Assembly: GCA_021778975.1 (NCBI GenBank)
Contig: JAJYBO010000007.1
Coordinates: 1 to 24,714 of the forward strand
Source: Deltaproteobacteria bacterium
Lineage (GTDB): Bacteria > Desulfobacterota > Desulfobacteria > Desulfobacterales > Desulfatirhabdiaceae
DNA: 24,714 bases
Direction: 5' to 3'
Shown one piece after another: positions 24,166 through 24,714 of this stretch. Numbering within the stretch: the first letter of the stretch is position 1; every line of letters begins with the position of its first letter. Made by a program: the position numbers and the translations under genes. The notes beneath the pieces were generated by a model. The model searched no databases. It saw only the letters and a list, made by a program, of their open reading frames with translations, and was not told where the DNA came from.

Positions 24166-24453
24166 TCAGGCTTTTCCCGCCTTTAATGATTCGAGTTCTT
24201 GTTTCAGATCGCTGATTTCCTGTTTATATTTATCTACGCCGTCTGCACAGGCAGTGGGAGCCGCTGCTGGCTTCTCGTCTTTTTTCCATGTATCTTTTAA
24301 TTCGTCAAACCCCAAATAAAGCGCCAACCCGCCGCCCAGAAGCAGCATAACAGGCAAAACACCTGCGATAACCTGCATAAACGCACTAAACCAGATAGAA
24401 ATACCAATCAACCCCAACACTGCAGCAACCGCACCACCAATCAACGTTTTCAT
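24166..24453 (-). CDS. Small two-helix membrane protein with coiled-coil tail
   Basis: A 95-residue protein of uncertain function. Two hydrophobic helices (about 3-22 and 26-48) with the pattern LGLIGISIWF...VIAGVLPVMLLLGGGLALYL are joined by a tight turn. An Ala/Pro linker and a C-terminal heptad-like stretch (KYKQEISDLKQELESLKAGK) follow. The helix pattern recalls the small magnetosome protein MamI, but this is from memory and weak; no other magnetosome gene is nearby. The start is well supported by AAGGAGGGGG about 9 nt upstream. It has its own promoter with an operator-like repeat and appears monocistronic. Confidence 0.75.
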   Translation of the reverse strand: MKTLIGGAVAAVLGLIGISIWFSAFMQVIAGVLPVMLLLGGGLALYLGFDELKDTWKKDEKPAAAPTACADGVDKYKQEISDLKQELESLKAGKA

Positions 24454-24476
24454 AGATAATGACCCCCTCCTTAAAT

Positions 24477-24512
24477 GTTATTCGATTAATTCCAACAATT
24501 CTGAAGAATAAC
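24477..24512. repeat. Inverted repeat in the small membrane gene leader
   Basis: GTTATTC (24477-24483) and GAATAAC (24506-24512) form a perfect 7-bp inverted repeat with a 22-nt spacer. It would lie in the 5' untranslated leader just above the ribosome binding site. It could be a leader hairpin or a second operator. Confidence 0.35.
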
Positions 24513-24559
24513 GATGCCAGTTCATGGCAATAATTTCAGACAGATACTCCATGCTCTGG

Positions 24560-24588
24560 ATTATATAAAAGTTAGCAAAAAGCTAACA
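24560..24588 (-). promoter_or_regulatory. Promoter with operator-like palindrome for the small membrane gene
   Basis: On the minus strand a perfect -10 TATAAT (24565-24560) lies 17 nt downstream of a weak -35 TGTTAG (24588-24583). The spacer and -35 are covered by a perfect palindrome, GTTAGC-N5-GCTAAC (24571-24587). That placement is typical of a repressor site or of a promoter that needs an activator. The predicted leader is about 100 nt. Confidence 0.45.
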
Positions 24589-24610
24589 TAAGATCAATTA
24601 TTACGCAAGC

Positions 24611-24714
24611 TCAAAATTGACGGCTTCGTAAAAAGTCCGGATGCTGCGTTGCGCTGCATCCTTCGTCGTTGCGGCGTACCATAAGTACGCCTCACTCCTC
24701 AGGATTTGCGCGCC
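24611..24714 (-). repeat. Right copy of 104-bp inverted repeat
   Basis: The mate of 2-105 in inverted orientation, 102/104 identical, including the GGCGTAC/GTACGCC hairpin. It lies upstream of the small membrane gene's promoter and runs to the last base of the window, so its true outer end is not seen. Confidence 0.9.

Noticed and set aside
2..24714. Whole window as a composite transposon with terminal inverted repeats
   Set aside because: No transposase or recombinase gene is present, the interior is core metabolism, and related repeat copies occur inside, so a dispersed repeat at contig ends is simpler.
1..24714. CRISPR arrays, tRNA or rRNA genes
   Set aside because: I saw no regularly spaced short direct repeats, no cloverleaf-like segments with a T-arm consensus and no rRNA-like sequence in the intergenic gaps, all of which are short.

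Overview
The window looks like chromosomal DNA of a Gram-negative, anaerobic, sulfate-reducer-type bacterium (Desulfobacterota, close to Desulfobacteraceae/Desulfosarcina relatives). This is inferred from overall gene character, the futalosine-type menaquinone gene, FolE2, a short-form phosphatidylserine decarboxylase, and long intergenic repeats of a style I associate with that group. I see no rRNA, tRNA, CRISPR, phage or transposase gene.

Region 1 (about 0.3-11.3 kb, all + strand) is a compact chemosensory operon. It encodes a hybrid CheA kinase with a C-terminal receiver, a membrane chemoreceptor, CheW, CheB, CheR, and a REC-REC-GGDEF diguanylate cyclase. A TetR regulator and a futalosine hydrolase (mqnB) are tightly coupled at its end. 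Hybrid CheA, MCP, CheW, CheB, CheR and a GGDEF output is the parts list of a Wsp-type system, which turns a surface or chemical signal into cyclic di-GMP. A PilZ protein (a c-di-GMP receptor family) follows on the same strand.

Region 2 (about 11.5-15.4 kb) holds the PilZ gene, a convergent STAS-domain gene, and a minus-strand pair made of an unusual 836-residue ABC exporter and a cyclic-nucleotide-binding-domain protein with two CxxC motifs. The exporter's ATPase domain is split by an insertion of about 230 residues. The pair is bracketed by inverted copies of a dispersed repeat.

Region 3 (about 15.6-23.3 kb) is housekeeping. On the + strand is an S13 D-Ala-D-Ala carboxypeptidase. On the minus strand, in transcription order, are psd-pssA (phosphatidylethanolamine synthesis), a terminator, then leuB, asd, greA, rpoZ, ttcA and folE2 (leucine and aspartate-family amino acids, transcription, tRNA thiolation, folate/queuosine precursor).

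Region 4 (23.3-24.7 kb) holds an RNase HI with an N-terminal extra domain and a small two-helix membrane protein with an operator-like promoter.

The window begins and ends in a 104-bp inverted repeat (102/104 identical), and two diverged relatives lie inside. The repeats probably mark contig breaks in a multicopy intergenic repeat rather than the ends of a transposon, because everything between them is chromosomal and no transposase is present. The most unusual items are the interrupted-NBD ABC exporter with its CxxC/cNMP-domain partner, and the c-di-GMP chemosensory operon.
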